From assembly GCF_025628895.1 (NCBI RefSeq), contig NZ_JAOTJC010000013.1:14161-78160 (forward strand): a stretch of DNA of 64,000 nt, read 5' to 3'. Source of the DNA: Alteromonas salexigens (GTDB taxonomy: Bacteria; Pseudomonadota; Gammaproteobacteria; Enterobacterales; Alteromonadaceae). The translations under genes were made by a program, and so were the position numbers. Below are positions 63,728 to 64,000 of this stretch, piece after piece (the first letter of the stretch is position 1; the number at the start of each line of letters is the position of its first letter). A model generated the notes under the pieces. That model saw only the letters and a list, made by a program, of their open reading frames with translations. It was not told the origin of the DNA and ran no database searches.

Positions 63728-63741
63728 GAAAAGGATGGCTT

Positions 63742-64000
63742 ATGCCCATGTTCTCACGAATTCAGCTTGTAAGTTGCTCACTGGCCGCGATGCTCACACT
63801 AGGGGGTTGTTCCACCACCTCGTCACCAGGCCCTACCCCGTATCAGGCCGCCAAAACTGAAAATGCCTACGGGTATTCCAGTGTTCAGTTAAGCGATTCT
63901 GAATACCGGATTTTATTTAAAGCATCAGAAAATACCCCCGCCGATCTCGTCCAGCAGTACACTGTTCTGCGTGGAGCGGAAATTGCGAAGCGCCAGGGGT
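63742..64000 (+). CDS. lipoprotein, CC0125-like, cut by window end
   Basis: The visible part has a lipobox (L-T-L-G-G-C, Cys about residue 23) followed by a Ser/Thr/Pro linker and the Y-Q-A-A-K-x-E-N-A-Y-G-Y-S pattern of the CC0125/CC1285 lipoprotein family. The ATG at 63742 has AAAGGA upstream; a second ATG is at 63748. It is the fourth gene of the DUF883 operon, and its 3' end lies outside the window. Confidence 0.75.
   Translation, partial: MPMFSRIQLVSCSLAAMLTLGGCSTTSSPGPTPYQAAKTENAYGYSSVQLSDSEYRILFKASENTPADLVQQYTVLRGAEIAKRQG

Overview
The window looks like chromosome from a marine gammaproteobacterium of the Alteromonadales (Alteromonas or a close relative). This rests on DUF3718 paralogues, the hdfR-maoP gene pair, an S46 peptidase, a large ligand-sensing GGDEF-EAL protein, a DmdC-like acyl-CoA dehydrogenase, and the mid-range GC and codon use. 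I see no prophage, complete insertion sequence, CRISPR array or rRNA. The assignment is by family recognition, not by a search.

Layout. Positions 1-313: two tandem initiator tRNA genes (minus) with a good promoter. 391-4003: a pterin dehydratase, an MscS channel with an entericidin-like lipoprotein, a MaoC hydratase and a divergent LysR regulator. 4172-5895: three DUF3718 secreted proteins in tandem. 6036-12598: acyl-CoA metabolism, including an operon (phosphatase, acyl-CoA dehydrogenase, APH-type kinase, quinone reductase-like enzyme) that resembles a split ACAD10/11. 12866-13192: remnant of a TonB-dependent receptor. 13215-18257: overlapping moaBCDE-modABC genes for molybdopterin synthesis and molybdate uptake, with moeB divergent; a molybdenum hydroxylase pair (34375-37070) lies further on. 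19426-21807: a metzincin-type protease. 21923-30677: recC-recB-recD. 31190-34058: a dimeric dUTPase, a six-cysteine secreted protein and an acyl-CoA synthetase.

37148-50876: a GGDEF-EAL sensor, a small secreted peptide coupled to a membrane protein, an RNase J-like hydrolase that appears to start at CTG, and a run of periplasmic peptidases (S46 and an active/inactive M16 pair). 50043-51861: the hdfR-maoP pair, with a near-perfect 25-bp palindrome between the genes. 52060-56697: a PRC-barrel protein, a short class II fumarase, an ArsR regulator with three cysteines facing a rhodanese across a long inverted repeat, a LysR regulator and an ExoD protein.

56746-64000 is the most interesting stretch. 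It is a five-gene phosphorelay cluster: an NtrC-type regulator, a 74-residue protein that looks like a histidine-kinase DHp domain alone, a CHASE3 kinase, an Rcp1-like receiver and a REC-kinase-REC-REC hybrid. It is followed by a stress operon of DUF883, YqjE-like, YqjK-like and lipoprotein genes. Sigma-54-type -24/-12 elements sit in front of both the NtrC-type gene and the DUF883 gene. I infer that the relay controls both itself and the envelope-stress genes through sigma-54.
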